Positions 54,100 through 63,637 of a DNA stretch of 64,000 nt are shown piece after piece. Position numbers and translations under genes: made by a program. The stretch is from Pseudomonadota bacterium (lineage in GTDB: Bacteria > Pseudomonadota > Gammaproteobacteria > Acidiferrobacterales > Acidiferrobacteraceae): assembly GCA_021777535.1 (NCBI GenBank), contig JAJYDN010000001.1:1-64000 (forward strand), written 5' to 3'. Position 1 is the first letter of the stretch. Every line of letters begins with the position of its first letter. The notes under the pieces are model-generated. The model saw nothing but the letters and a program-made list of their open reading frames with translations. It was not told the DNA's origin and ran no database searches.

Positions 54100-54487
54100 G
54101 CTAACCTCCCCCTATTCATGCGAATTGGCCTGCGGATTCCGGTCAGGCAGCAGCGCGTGTCTGGCTGCCTTTTTGCGACCCATGTTCCTATTGTAACCGA
54201 GGACGGTGTTCCTCTGCACGACGGCGTTTTGTCCCGATTTGGGAAAAATATGATGTGCCGCGCAGAACATCTGTAGATCGATTGACTACCGTTTATCTGG
54301 CCATTTGCATCACACCTTTCCATATATCCGGGTCGATCGCGTTTTCATCAGAAAACACTATGTGCATGCAGAAGCATTGCGGCAGCATTCCATCAGCGCG
54401 ACGGATCGCTTGCCCAATTTTTCATGTTGTCCCATATCTCCTACGGACGGTCGCTATCGGGACGGCACGTATACAGAGAGGAAACCC
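54100..54487. other. divergent intergenic region, dgt / beta-helix lipoprotein
   Basis: About 388 bases, visibly more AT-rich than its surroundings. It contains a GTAG...CTAC imperfect dyad around 54269-54287 and several T-rich tracts, but no promoter pair or operator that I would defend. The open frame from 54305 is an in-frame extension of the lipoprotein gene without a start signal. Confidence 0.45.
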
Positions 54488-56059
54488 ATGGCCATCAAGC
54501 CGATCCCGGGACAGCCAGGACTTAATATCGCCCCCTTCAGGAAGCTGCTTTTGCCGATCGCCATTGCTGCGACCTTGTCGGCATGCGTGGCCCCTGGCAG
54601 CAACCCGTCAGCTAGCAGCGGTGCGCAAGGCGCGCCGTCGACAAGCGTCGCGCCGTTGACAGGTGCCGGCGGATCGCCCGGTTCGTCAACGAGCTCACCG
54701 ACCTCATCCACGTTCAATACGCCGACCAGTACCGCAACCCCCATCACCGGCAGCAGCATCCCCTTAAGCGAGGCGACGGTGATCCCGGGCCAGGGCACCG
54801 GGCAGACCTACTATGTATCGACCACGGGTGCCGACAGCAACAACGGATTGAGCCCGCAGACCGCCTTTGCGACGATCCAGCACGCCATCGACACGGTCGG
54901 GCCCGGCGGCACCATCGAGATCATGGGCGGCACCTATGCAGGCGGCATCGTGATCGACACGACGCATGTGGGTACCGCCAATGCCTGGATCACGATGGAG
55001 CCCTACCAGAACCAGCAGGTGACGATCGACGGCAGCAAGCTCACGTCCAGTGATCCGAACGACGTCTTTTTCTATAACCCCGCCCCGACCGTCGCGACGC
55101 CTGCGTACTGGGTGATCAAGGGGCTCACCATCGCCAATGCCCCGCAGTACACGGTGCAGATGGAGATGGCGGACATCAAGCTCATCGATAACGACATCTA
55201 TGGGTCGGGTGACGATCTCGTGAAGCTCGTGCAGGGGGCCCACAACATCGTCATCTGGGGCAACAACATCCACAACAACAATGCCGCTCCCGGGAGCAAC
55301 GCCCAGGGTGTCGACATGGTCGGTTCGCAGAACGTGCTGGTGGCGCGCAATACCCTCTCCAACATCGCCTCGATCGGCCTCTACTGCAAGGGCAATGCCG
55401 GCAACGTCACCTTCGAGGACAACTCCCTGAACAACATCTACAGCCGCGGCATCATGCTGGGCGAGTCGACGGGGGTCCAATACCTGCTGCCGGGCCAGAC
55501 CTACGAGTCCTACAACAGCATCATCAAGAACAACGTCATCACCAACGACCAGAGCGCCTGCCTGGCGGAGTCCTCGTCCTATAACGCGTATATCTACAAC
55601 AACTCGTGCTACAACACGGCGATAGACCGCAAGGGGGGGATTCTGGTGACGAACGAGGCGGCGAACGGGCAGGCCGGCACCAACGTGTATATCCGCGACA
55701 ATATCATCGCAAACTTTTCCACGCGGCCTCTGGTTCTGATCGAGCCGGGCGCGATGACCAGCGATACCAGCTTGCACATCGACAATAATCTGTACTTCGA
55801 CCCGGGCGGCGTGACATTCGAATGGGACGGGCGCAGTCTGTACGGGGCGCCCTTTGCGCAATGGCAGCAGACCGGATTCGACACCTATTCGTTTGTTGCC
55901 GACCCGCTTTTTGCCAGCAACAAGACCCTGGTCCTGAAGGACGCCAGTCCGGCAAGGGAGGCAGGGGCGCCTCTGGCGCCCGTGCGGCACGATTTCAATG
56001 GTGTGCGCCGACCCCCGGACGGACCGGTAACGATCGGCGCCTATCAAATGACGGGATAG
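54488..56059 (+). CDS. right-handed parallel beta-helix lipoprotein
   Basis: A 523-aa exported lipoprotein. The signal region RKLLLPIAIAATLSAC gives a lipobox with Cys33, and a Ser/Thr/Pro/Gly linker spans about 34-100. From TYYVSTTGADSNNGLSPQTAFATIQHAIDTV (a DUF1565-like start) the sequence enters a pectate-lyase-type beta-helix with many Asn-rich turns (IVIWGNNIHNNN, NVTFEDNSLNNIY, SIIKNNVITNDQ). These proteins bind or cleave acidic or other polysaccharides. I cannot identify catalytic residues. ATG 54488 has AGAGAGGAAA just upstream. It is convergent with an outer-membrane-like protein gene 18 bases away. Confidence 0.8.
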   Translation: MAIKPIPGQPGLNIAPFRKLLLPIAIAATLSACVAPGSNPSASSGAQGAPSTSVAPLTGAGGSPGSSTSSPTSSTFNTPTSTATPITGSSIPLSEATVIPGQGTGQTYYVSTTGADSNNGLSPQTAFATIQHAIDTVGPGGTIEIMGGTYAGGIVIDTTHVGTANAWITMEPYQNQQVTIDGSKLTSSDPNDVFFYNPAPTVATPAYWVIKGLTIANAPQYTVQMEMADIKLIDNDIYGSGDDLVKLVQGAHNIVIWGNNIHNNNAAPGSNAQGVDMVGSQNVLVARNTLSNIASIGLYCKGNAGNVTFEDNSLNNIYSRGIMLGESTGVQYLLPGQTYESYNSIIKNNVITNDQSACLAESSSYNAYIYNNSCYNTAIDRKGGILVTNEAANGQAGTNVYIRDNIIANFSTRPLVLIEPGAMTSDTSLHIDNNLYFDPGGVTFEWDGRSLYGAPFAQWQQTGFDTYSFVADPLFASNKTLVLKDASPAREAGAPLAPVRHDFNGVRRPPDGPVTIGAYQMTG

Positions 56060-56077
56060 CGGTCCGCAGCCGCGGGA

Positions 56078-56794
56078 TTACAGGCGCCAGCCGACGTTGA
56101 CCCCGTAATAGGTGGATCCGGCCATGCGGTCGGCCTCGACATCGAAATTGAGCAGGCCGAGGTTCACGTCGACGCCGAGATAGATCTTGTTGTTGTAGAC
56201 CCGCACCGGCGCAAGCGGCGTGCCATCCGCACTGGCGTCCGTGCGCACGCGGCCCACGCCGATGTAAGGCGTTGCGATGGCAATTCCCTTGGAGAGACTG
56301 ACTTCGACGGACCGGGTGTTCAGCTGCAGCGGGCTTGCGCCGGTTAGGCGCGTATAAGTGCCGCGAATGGTGAGAGCGGGCGCCATGAGGCCGCCGCCGC
56401 TGATGGCATAGCTCAGGGCCCCGCCGATGACGTGCGCGGAGACGCCCGGCGCCGCATCATACAGGAGGCCGATGTCGAAATTCGCGGGGAGTCCCTTGTC
56501 GACCTGCAGTCCGATCGCGGGGAGCGCGTTTTTGTTCGATCCCGTCGCCTGTTGCCAGACCCCGGGATAGGCGAAACGCGTAGCCGACCCCGTCACGCCC
56601 ACGTCGACGCCTGTGATCCCAAGCGGCGCCGCCGGCTCCATGTCGTGATAGCTGAAGGCGTTGCCGAGGTCTGCGGCCAGATGCCCGAACTCGCCATTGC
56701 CAAGCGTGGATATTGCCCCGAAATCGGTGGCATGTGCGGGGGCCAGTGCGCACAGGGCGACCGTGGCGCAGGCGGCGGTGATAAGGCGACGCAT
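56078..56794 (-). CDS. predicted outer-membrane beta-barrel protein
   Basis: A 238-aa protein with a signal peptide (MRRLITAACATVALCALAPAHA). The mature part alternates hydrophobic residues and is Gly-rich, and it ends with a strand closing in an aromatic-leucine pattern (STYYGVNVGWRL), as expected of small barrels. I considered the YfaZ-like and similar families but cannot confirm any. ATG 56794 follows GAAGGAG on this strand; the in-frame start at 56830 lies outside the signal. It is separated from the downstream oxidase gene and probably monocistronic. Confidence 0.7.
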   Translation of the reverse strand: MRRLITAACATVALCALAPAHATDFGAISTLGNGEFGHLAADLGNAFSYHDMEPAAPLGITGVDVGVTGSATRFAYPGVWQQATGSNKNALPAIGLQVDKGLPANFDIGLLYDAAPGVSAHVIGGALSYAISGGGLMAPALTIRGTYTRLTGASPLQLNTRSVEVSLSKGIAIATPYIGVGRVRTDASADGTPLAPVRVYNNKIYLGVDVNLGLLNFDVEADRMAGSTYYGVNVGWRL

Positions 56795-56881
56795 AAGAAC
56801 TCCTTCTTCCGGCTGCGCGGATGTGCGCAACGGTCAAGAAGGAAGATAGTCAAGGGAACGCCGGTCTGCAACACGGGTCCC

Positions 56882-58264
56882 TTAAGGCAGCACAGGAAAG
56901 ACTTTGTCCGGGTTCAGGATCCCGTCGGGATCAAAATCCTTTTTGATGGCGCGCATGAGGGCGAGCGCTGCGGGTTCGATCTCCCGGCCGACATAGTCGC
57001 GTTTTTCGCGGCCTACGCCATGCTCGCCAGACAGTGTGCCCCCAAGTCCCAGTACGAGATCAAAGACGGCGCTGAGACAGGGGTGTGCCTTGCGCTCCTG
57101 TTCGGGGTCCTGGGAGTCGTACAGGAGGTTGACATGGATGTTGCCGTTGCCGGCGTGGCCGAAATTGACGATCGGAATGCCAAATTGCCTACTCAAGGCC
57201 TGCAGGCCCTCGATCAGCTCCGGTATGCGCGAGACAGGCACCACGACATCCTCATTCAGCTTGTTGGGTGCAAGTGCGCGCAGGGCCGGAGAAAGCGCTT
57301 TGCGTACCACCCATAACTTCTCCGCTTCCGCCGCCGTCTGCGCCACCGTGAGCGCCAGAAGCCCGGGTCCACTGGCGGCCGCCGACAGGCGTTCGATGGC
57401 CTCCGGCATTGCGGTCGGCGATCCATCCACTTCGATCAGCAACAATCCGCCGGCGGCAGCCGGTAGCGCCTGGCTGTAGCTGCGGATCATGGCAAGCGCG
57501 GCGCCGTCGAGAAACTCGAGAGCGCAAGGTGTGACCGGCTGCGCCATCAGGCGCGAGACTGCCTGCGCGGCGCCGTGCATGTCCGTGTAGACGGCACAGA
57601 GGGTCCGTCTGGCATCGGCAAGCGGCGTGAGCTTCAGGGTGGCCTCGGTGATGATCGCCAGGGTGCCCTCCGAGCCGATGATAAGGCGCGTCAGGTCATA
57701 GCCGACGACGCCCTTGGTGGTGCTTACGCCCGTTCGAATCAGTTCGCCGGCACCGGTGATGGCGCGCAAGCCGAGCGTATTTTCACGCACCGTGCCGTAC
57801 TTGACCGCCCGCGGCCCGCCGGAATTGACGGCGAGATTGCCGCCAACGCTGCAATAGGCGGCGCTGGTCGGATCGGGTGGCCAGAAGAAGCCGCAAGCGG
57901 CCGCCGCCTCCTGCACCGCCTGATTGGTGGCGCCGGGCTGTACGCGCAGGATCCGGTTGGCAGGATCCACTGCCAGAATCCTGTTCATTCGTTCGAGCGC
58001 CAGCACGACCCCGCCCCGCAAGGGAATGGCGGCGCCGGCCGTGCCGGTTCCCCGGCCGCGCGCAACCAGCGGGAGCCGGTACGTGCGGCATGTGCGCACG
58101 ATCCCCTGAATCTGTTCTTCCGTTGTCGCAAACACGACCGCATCGGGAAGGCTGTGCTTGCGCGAATTGTCGTACCCGTACACAAAGCAGTCGGCGGGAT
58201 CCGTTCTGACATTCGCTTCGCCGACCAGGCGCGCGAGCTCGGTGACGGCCGCCGCGGGAATCAT
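56882..58264 (-). CDS. FAD-linked oxidase, GlcD / D-lactate dehydrogenase type
   Basis: A 460-aa flavoprotein that oxidises a 2-hydroxyacid (glycolate or D-lactate). The FAD_binding_4 fold is seen in [26 protein letters not shown] and [17 protein letters not shown], with [18 protein letters not shown]. The C-terminal domain has [17 protein letters not shown] and [14 protein letters not shown], conserved His-rich motifs of the family. Its start overlaps the rfaE2 stop by four bases (ATGA), so it is the last gene of the lpoA operon, an unexpected place. No glcE or glcF subunit genes are adjacent, so a single-subunit enzyme or a remote partner is implied. Confidence 0.87.
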   Translation of the reverse strand: MIPAAAVTELARLVGEANVRTDPADCFVYGYDNSRKHSLPDAVVFATTEEQIQGIVRTCRTYRLPLVARGRGTGTAGAAIPLRGGVVLALERMNRILAVDPANRILRVQPGATNQAVQEAAAACGFFWPPDPTSAAYCSVGGNLAVNSGGPRAVKYGTVRENTLGLRAITGAGELIRTGVSTTKGVVGYDLTRLIIGSEGTLAIITEATLKLTPLADARRTLCAVYTDMHGAAQAVSRLMAQPVTPCALEFLDGAALAMIRSYSQALPAAAGGLLLIEVDGSPTAMPEAIERLSAAASGPGLLALTVAQTAAEAEKLWVVRKALSPALRALAPNKLNEDVVVPVSRIPELIEGLQALSRQFGIPIVNFGHAGNGNIHVNLLYDSQDPEQERKAHPCLSAVFDLVLGLGGTLSGEHGVGREKRDYVGREIEPAALALMRAIKKDFDPDGILNPDKVFPVLP

Positions 58265-58734
58265 GGCGCGCGGATCGCCCGGATCAGTTTGGTTGTCGAG
58301 CGGTCGAAGCGGAACGGAATGGAGTGCACGCTGCCTCCCCAGGTCATCACCTCGGCGGCGCCGACGATGGCATCGACCGGCCAGTCGCCTCCCTTGACGA
58401 GGATTTCCGGCCGCGCCGCGAGAATCAGCGCAAGCGGCGTGTCTTCCTCGAATGGCGCGACCAGCGACACGCTTTCGAGAGCGGCCAATACGGCCGCGCG
58501 GTCGTCGAGCGTGTTGATGGGCCGTTCCGGGCCCTTGGCGAGACGCCGCACGGACGCGTCCGTGTTTACGCCCACCAGCAGCGACGCGCCAAGCGCGCGC
58601 GCCTCCTCAAGGTAGGTCACATGGCCCCGATGCAGGATATCGAAACAGCCGTTGGTGAAAACGAGCGGCCGGGGGAGACCTGCTAGCCGGGCGGCAACGT
58701 CACCGGCGCGGCACATTTTGTCGGCGATGGTCAT
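58261..58734 (-). CDS. rfaE2: D-glycero-beta-D-manno-heptose 1-phosphate adenylyltransferase
   Basis: Cytidylyltransferase-fold enzyme that makes ADP-heptose for lipopolysaccharide. The motif [13 protein letters not shown] (26-38) is the nucleotide-binding site; [17 protein letters not shown] and STTKLI (the ISTT-like motif) follow. At 157 aa it equals only the C-terminal domain of E. coli HldE, so the kinase (RfaE1) must be encoded elsewhere. Four-base overlaps join it to the BON lipoprotein gene upstream and glcD downstream. Confidence 0.92.
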   Translation of the reverse strand: MTIADKMCRAGDVAARLAGLPRPLVFTNGCFDILHRGHVTYLEEARALGASLLVGVNTDASVRRLAKGPERPINTLDDRAAVLAALESVSLVAPFEEDTPLALILAARPEILVKGGDWPVDAIVGAAEVMTWGGSVHSIPFRFDRSTTKLIRAIRAP

Positions 58735-59300
58735 AGGTACTGGAAGAGCTCCACGACGCTGCGGACATTGGGGACGCGGCTTGCCACACCGGCCGCGGCC
58801 TGGGCCGTTGCCCGGGTGACGAGCCCCATAAGATAAACGACCCGGTCGGCCGTTACCACTTTGATGCGGTTGGCATTCAGGTCGTGGGCGAGCAGCGCCG
58901 TTTTGACCCGCACGGTGATCCAGGTGTCCGTCAGGCGCGCACCGAAGGAACTGGGCGGCGCCACGCGGATCTGGTTGATGACCTTGCGCACACCAGGAAT
59001 CGTGCGCACGATGGTGAGAACCCGGTCGAGATCACCGCGCGTACGGGCCTCGCCGGTGAGCAAGACGATCCGGTTGATGCTGGTTGCATCGACATGCGTG
59101 TTTTCCTTGAGTGCGGGGCGCGCCGTGATGGCGGCCTCCGCTTTCATCTTGATCACCGAGTCATCGACGACGGTGCCAAGCGAGCGTTTGTCGTTGGCGA
59201 CCGCCGTGCCTGCCGCGGCGCCGCCGACCACAAGCGGCGCGCAGCCCGTTACACCGAGAGCCCCCACGATCAGCAGCAGGATCGTTGCTAGGCGGAGCAC
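58731..59300 (-). CDS. BON-domain outer-membrane lipoprotein (DolP/YraP-like)
   Basis: A 189-aa lipoprotein with lipobox VTGC (Cys20) and two BON domains (about 45-110 and 120-187), as in DolP (YraP) of E. coli, which localises to the outer membrane and supports envelope integrity and BAM function. Its place behind lpoA and diaA/gmhA is the same as yraP in E. coli. It overlaps rfaE2 by four bases and follows the SIS gene by four. Confidence 0.88.
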   Translation of the reverse strand: MLRLATILLLIVGALGVTGCAPLVVGGAAAGTAVANDKRSLGTVVDDSVIKMKAEAAITARPALKENTHVDATSINRIVLLTGEARTRGDLDRVLTIVRTIPGVRKVINQIRVAPPSSFGARLTDTWITVRVKTALLAHDLNANRIKVVTADRVVYLMGLVTRATAQAAAGVASRVPNVRSVVELFQYL

Positions 59301-59304
59301 ATGC

Positions 59305-59916
59305 CTACTCCTGTCCGAGCAGCTGACAGTCGATCAGGTCACACAAGCTGTGGATTACGGCGATGTGCATCTCCTGGATGCGGGCGGTCGAGGGCGCCTT
59401 GACGAGGATGTCGACGTCGTTTTCCGTCAGTAATCCAGACGCCTCGCCCCCTTCGCGGCCGTTCAGGACCACGCACAGCATGTTGCGTTCGTGGGCGGCC
59501 TCGATGGCGCGGATGACGTTGGCCGAGTTGCCGGATGTCGTGATACCGAGGAGGACATCGCCCGCATGTCCGAGCGCGCGGACCTGCCGGGAAAAGATAT
59601 CCTCGAAATGGTGGTCGTTGGCGATGGAGGTCACCGTCGACGCGTCGGTCGTGAGCGCGATGGCGGGCAGGCCCGGGCGCTCGGTCTCGAAGCGGTTCAG
59701 GAGTTCCGAGGTGAAATGCTGGGCATCGGCCGCCGATCCGCCATTGCCGCAGGCGAGAATTTTGCGGTCGGAAAGCAGCGCGCCGATCATGATCTGTGCG
59801 CCACGCGCGACAAGCGGGGCCAGGGCGTCCTTGCACGACTCCTTGGTGCGGATACCTTCGTCGAAATTGCGCAAGACCCGCGCGGTAAGCGCGTCGGGTG
59901 CAGGTCTTTCAGGCAT
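59305..59916 (-). CDS. SIS-domain protein: phosphoheptose isomerase GmhA or DiaA
   Basis: A 203-aa sugar-isomerase-fold protein. [22 protein letters not shown] is the shared signature; [17 protein letters not shown] and [21 protein letters not shown] follow. GmhA makes D-glycero-D-manno-heptose 7-phosphate; DiaA binds DnaA and controls replication timing. Gene order (after lpoA, before the BON lipoprotein) matches diaA, whereas the linked rfaE2 argues for GmhA. The conserved His and Glu positions of GmhA seem present ([22 protein letters not shown]), so it may be a working isomerase. It lies 12 bases after lpoA. Confidence 0.88.
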   Translation of the reverse strand: MPERPAPDALTARVLRNFDEGIRTKESCKDALAPLVARGAQIMIGALLSDRKILACGNGGSAADAQHFTSELLNRFETERPGLPAIALTTDASTVTSIANDHHFEDIFSRQVRALGHAGDVLLGITTSGNSANVIRAIEAAHERNMLCVVLNGREGGEASGLLTENDVDILVKAPSTARIQEMHIAVIHSLCDLIDCQLLGQE

Positions 59917-59928
59917 GGGATAGGTTCC

Positions 59929-61908
59929 TCAGGGCAGTGCAATCGGGATAGCGGGATAGGATACCGGAGCGACGGCGACGGCGCCTGCCGCTGCCGCGGG
60001 CTTTTTCTCTTTGGTAAAGAGGCTGCGGTAGGGCAGGAACGTATCGGTCAGCTCGGGCAGGCCCCGCGCAAAGCGGGCCCAGACCAGGTGGCGGTGGATG
60101 ACCCCGTCGCGCTTCAGGCTGAGTTCGCCCGTAAGGCCGTCATAGCCGCCGCCGCCACCCAGACTCAGGCGGTTTAGCTGGCCAATCAGGGCGTAGGCAT
60201 CCGCCCCAAAGGCATACAGGCGCGCAAGGGGCGTGAACGCATATTGGCCTGCATGCGGCAGGACCCGGCGCAACCGCCCCGTCCGGCCATTGGCCACCAG
60301 CATCCACGGCATGTCGCCGAACTTGATGCCATCGAGATCGCGGTCATAAACGGGATCCGCACGGCCGGTGAAGATGGAGGATGTCGAGTACACCGGCAGG
60401 GTGTCCGCATGGTTGTAATCGAGCTGCGGCTTGATGAGACGTCCATCCGGGGCATCGGCGACCAGGAACACGAGGCCTATGTCCTGGCGGCGCCTGGCCG
60501 TGAAGGCCAGCGGGAAGCCGAGGATGCGCTCGAGACGGGCGGCCCGTTCACGGCTTTGGGTGACGTTCAGCAAATTCTGCACCGGTACGGCGTAGCTGTT
60601 GCGGCCCGGCGTATAGCTGCTTTCCGCCGTGACGAGCCCCCCCAAATGCCGCCAGCGCCGGGCGAACGCACGCCGCATCGCTTTGCCCCACGCGGTATCC
60701 GGGTAGAGGATGGCGGCCCGGTGATGTCCGTCGAGGTAGCCGCGTTCAGCGGCCTGTCGGGCCTCCAGGGTGCGCGCCAGGCTGAACTGGTAGACCGGCG
60801 CACCGCCGTCATCGTGCGCAAGCGGACCCGGTGCGAGCCCGAGCAGGAGCGTCGGCACATGGAATTGCGCGTTGCCCACGACATCATCGACGGCGGCCGT
60901 ACCAAGCGGCCCGACGACGAAGTCGGCGCCGCGCGCGATGGCCTCTTTATAGTAATGGTAAGCATCGGCGCCGTTGCTGCCGATGTCATAGATGACGATG
61001 TGCGGGTTGCCCGGCAAAGGGCGCACCTCCGACATGTCGACAAATCCGTTCTCGACCGCCTGCGCGGCCGTTGCGAAGGGTGAGGACAGCGGCAGCAGGA
61101 CGGCGATCGAACGCAGCGCGACCGGGCGGGGCCGGGCGCCGCCAAGGATCTTCAAAAACGCCGCGCCCAGCGGATATTGCGCGTGGGCTGCCCGCCAGGC
61201 GTTTATCGCCCGTGCAAGGCGGCGCGACCGCGGGGGATAGCGCCGTACGCGCAGGGCGAGGTCAGCCCAGGCGCGGAGGGCCGGTGTGCCGCTGTGGCGT
61301 AATGTGTGCAGTTCGCGATCGGGCATCAAAGCCAGCGCGTGCCACAGGGCGCGCTCGTTTGCGGCGATGCGCTGCGGCGACACGAGCAGGCTTTCGCGGG
61401 CAGCCAGTTCGCGCGCGGCGACGCCGGCATGACCGAGACGCAGGGCGGCCTGCGCCTTGATGCGATGGATTTGCGCAAGCAGCCGTGGTCGCAGATTGGG
61501 GAGGGAAGCTGCCGCATCGGCGTCCGCAAAGGCGCGCGCCGGCTGGTTGCTTGCGGCAGCGATCTCGGCCCGCAGGACCTTCTCGCGGGCGGCCAGGGCG
61601 GGCGGCAGCGGCGTCTTGATCTGCTTTAATTCGGCGTTTGCCTGGTCGAGGGCCCCGGAGCGCACGAAGGCGTCGGCCGCCTTCAGGAGAAAGTCCGCGC
61701 GGGTATCGCCGCGCGCCTGTTGCGCGAGACGCTGGTATGCCCGCGCCGCTTCCATATAATGTTGGTGGCGCACGGCCTCGCCGGCATTCCTTGCGCTCAC
61801 CGGCGCAGGGGCTGCCGTTTGCGTAAGCGGTGCGCAACCGGCGAGCGCGATGGTGGTCATGGCGGCGAGAAGCGCCGTTTTCGAGTGTTGCCAGGGACGT
61901 AGGATCAT
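59929..61908 (-). CDS. lpoA: penicillin-binding protein activator LpoA
   Basis: Outer-membrane lipoprotein that reaches through the periplasm to activate PBP1a. The signal ends in lipobox ALAGC near residue 24; an Ala-rich helical TPR-like N-terminal half (about 45-240) is followed by a periplasmic-binding-protein fold (from SIAVLLPLSSPFATAAQAVENGF). Length is 659 aa from ATG 61908, close to the family. No good ribosome site is visible; ATG 61944 is the only other in-frame start. It is divergent from rsmI with about 50 bases between starts, as in E. coli. The yraN gene that usually follows is missing. Confidence 0.88.
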   Translation of the reverse strand: MILRPWQHSKTALLAAMTTIALAGCAPLTQTAAPAPVSARNAGEAVRHQHYMEAARAYQRLAQQARGDTRADFLLKAADAFVRSGALDQANAELKQIKTPLPPALAAREKVLRAEIAAASNQPARAFADADAAASLPNLRPRLLAQIHRIKAQAALRLGHAGVAARELAARESLLVSPQRIAANERALWHALALMPDRELHTLRHSGTPALRAWADLALRVRRYPPRSRRLARAINAWRAAHAQYPLGAAFLKILGGARPRPVALRSIAVLLPLSSPFATAAQAVENGFVDMSEVRPLPGNPHIVIYDIGSNGADAYHYYKEAIARGADFVVGPLGTAAVDDVVGNAQFHVPTLLLGLAPGPLAHDDGGAPVYQFSLARTLEARQAAERGYLDGHHRAAILYPDTAWGKAMRRAFARRWRHLGGLVTAESSYTPGRNSYAVPVQNLLNVTQSRERAARLERILGFPLAFTARRRQDIGLVFLVADAPDGRLIKPQLDYNHADTLPVYSTSSIFTGRADPVYDRDLDGIKFGDMPWMLVANGRTGRLRRVLPHAGQYAFTPLARLYAFGADAYALIGQLNRLSLGGGGGYDGLTGELSLKRDGVIHRHLVWARFARGLPELTDTFLPYRSLFTKEKKPAAAAGAVAVAPVSYPAIPIALP

Positions 61909-61958
61909 GGTGCAAGTATCCAAAACGGTGATGCAAAAGTCCACGAGTACCCGATGAC

Positions 61959-62804
61959 ATGAGCGGCAGCCTCTATGTGGTCGCGACGCCGCTCGGCAAT
62001 CTGGGCGACATGGCGCCGCGGGCGGTCGAGACGCTCAAATCCGTGGCGCTGATATGCGCCGAGGATACCCGGCATTCCCGCAAGCTGTGCGCGCAATTCG
62101 GGATCGCGACGCCCTTGGTCTCGCTGCACGATTTCAACGAGCGCGAGCGGCAAGACGATCTGTTGGCGCGGCTGGCCGCCGGCGCCGATCTCGCCCTCAT
62201 AAGCGATGCCGGCACGCCGCTTATCAGTGATCCCGGCTATCGGCTGGTCCGCGCCGTCCGCCGGGCCGGCATGCCCGTCTATGCCGTCGCCGGCCCCAGC
62301 GCGCTCACCGCGGCCCTGTCGGTGGCCGGATTGCCGACCGACCGGTTTGTATTCGAAGGTTTCTTGCCGGCCCAGGCGGCTGCGCGCCGCGCCCACCTGG
62401 GTACTTTGGCCGGGGAGACGCGTACGCTCGTTTTTTATGAATCCCCGCATCGTCTGGCAGCCAGCCTTGCCGACATGGCGGCGGTTCTCGGTGTCGAGCG
62501 CGAGGCGGCGGTCGTCCGGGAGATCACCAAGCGCTTCGAAGAGGGGCGGCTCGAAACTTTGGGGTCGCTGAGCGCGTGGGCGGCTGCCGGAGTGCGGGGG
62601 GAGTGCGTCATCATGGTGGCGGGCGTGCCCCCTTCGTCTGGTATCGGCGAGGAGGCGGTGCGCGTATTGACAGTGCTGCTCGGCGAGCTACCCTTGCGTC
62701 AGGCCGCGTCACTTGCAAGCGAGATCACGGGCGTGTCACGAAAAGCGCTGTATGCGCACGCCTTGTCGCTCAAAGGTGGCGAGCAAGATTTGGACAAAGA
62801 ATAA
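61959..62804 (+). CDS. rsmI: 16S rRNA (cytidine1402-2'-O)-methyltransferase
   Basis: Methylates the ribose of C1402 in 16S rRNA using SAM. GSLYVVATPLGNLGDMAPRAVETLK is the family N-terminus; EDTRHSRKLCAQFGI, SDAGTPLISDPGYRLV, GPSALTAALSVAGL and FEGFLP are all conserved. Length is 281 aa. ATG 61959 starts MSGSLYVVATPLG. It is divergent from lpoA, the standard proteobacterial arrangement. Confidence 0.96.
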   Translation: MSGSLYVVATPLGNLGDMAPRAVETLKSVALICAEDTRHSRKLCAQFGIATPLVSLHDFNERERQDDLLARLAAGADLALISDAGTPLISDPGYRLVRAVRRAGMPVYAVAGPSALTAALSVAGLPTDRFVFEGFLPAQAAARRAHLGTLAGETRTLVFYESPHRLAASLADMAAVLGVEREAAVVREITKRFEEGRLETLGSLSAWAAAGVRGECVIMVAGVPPSSGIGEEAVRVLTVLLGELPLRQAASLASEITGVSRKALYAHALSLKGGEQDLDKE

Positions 62805-62896
62805 CACGAATGTCGGGTGTATACGACGATGCGCCCATCGTAACATATGAATGTGCTCAAATCTATGCGTACCCGCAAAGCGTTCGGGAGCTTGAA

Positions 62897-62911
62897 TATA
62901 ATAAATTATTA
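62897..62911 (+). promoter_or_regulatory. TATAAT element within a 13-bp palindrome upstream of the cytochrome c gene
   Basis: TATAAT lies at 62897-62902. TAATAA-A-TTATTA (62899-62911) is a perfect inverted repeat that overlaps it and extends over the likely start point. No good -35 is visible. The remaining 209-base gap between rsmI and the cytochrome gene holds nothing else I recognise. Confidence 0.4.
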
Positions 62912-63013
62912 ATGCGCGTGAATGGGTGCGACGCGGGCGATGGTGCGTGTCGCGATAAGTGAAGTCCTTAAATCAAGGGTGCCACGAGGCACGACCGTAT
63001 GGAGGTGGGCAGA

Positions 63014-63625
63014 ATGATAAAGCGAAGCGCGATCGCCGCAGCGTTGGGATTGATGGTCATGGGGAATGCGGGTGCTGCGACCACGCATGTGCCGGCTATG
63101 GTGAGCACCGTCTGTTCCGCATGCCACGGTGTGAACGGTGTCTCCATGGTTCCGACGTTTCCGGATCTAGCCGGTCAGGGGGCCCCTTACCTCATCAAAC
63201 AGATCAATGATTTCCGCGATCATACGCGTGCCGACCCGCAGGCGCAGAGCATCATGTGGGGCATGGCGGCGACGATTCCCCCCAACAAGATCACGGAAAT
63301 CGCCGATTACTTTGCAAGTCAGAAGGGTGCGCCTGGCGCCCCCCAGAATCCGCAGCTCGTTGCAGCAGGCCGGAAGATTTTCCTCGGCGGCGTCGCCTCG
63401 AAGGAACTGCCGGCCTGCGCGGCCTGTCATGGTTCATCGGGACTGGGCGTCGAGCCGTTGTTCCCGCGCCTGGCCGGCCAGCATCAGGGCTATGTCGTGA
63501 CCCAGCTTCAGTACTTCAAGGCGAAGCAGCGCACGAACGACCCGCTGCAGATCATGCAGACGGTGGCGGGCAAGCTTACGCAGAAGGAAATGCAGGAACT
63601 GGCTGCCTACATTCGCACACTCTAA
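63014..63625 (+). CDS. dihaem cytochrome c (cytochrome c4-like)
   Basis: A 203-aa periplasmic electron carrier. The signal peptide (about 1-21, IKRSAIAAALGLMVMGNAGA) is followed by two class I haem domains: CSACH at 34-38 and CAACH at 135-139. Distal Met candidates are in MWGMA and QIMQTV. The layout, FPDLAGQGAPYLIKQINDF mirrored by FPRLAGQHQGYVVTQLQYF, is that of cytochrome c4. ATG 63014 is backed by GGAGGTGGG; the upstream ATG 62999 is part of that region. It could pass electrons to a terminal oxidase, but the cyo oxidase in this window takes quinol. Confidence 0.92.
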   Translation: MIKRSAIAAALGLMVMGNAGAATTHVPAMVSTVCSACHGVNGVSMVPTFPDLAGQGAPYLIKQINDFRDHTRADPQAQSIMWGMAATIPPNKITEIADYFASQKGAPGAPQNPQLVAAGRKIFLGGVASKELPACAACHGSSGLGVEPLFPRLAGQHQGYVVTQLQYFKAKQRTNDPLQIMQTVAGKLTQKEMQELAAYIRTL

Positions 63626-63637
63626 CGGTTGGGATGC

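Noticed and set aside
54305-54487. Extended start for the beta-helix lipoprotein
   Set aside because: It would bury the signal peptide 60 residues in, and ATG 54488 has a good ribosome site.
57575-58615. 346-codon plus-strand open frame antisense to glcD and rfaE2
   Set aside because: Both genes on the minus strand have full family motifs and overlap by ATGA.
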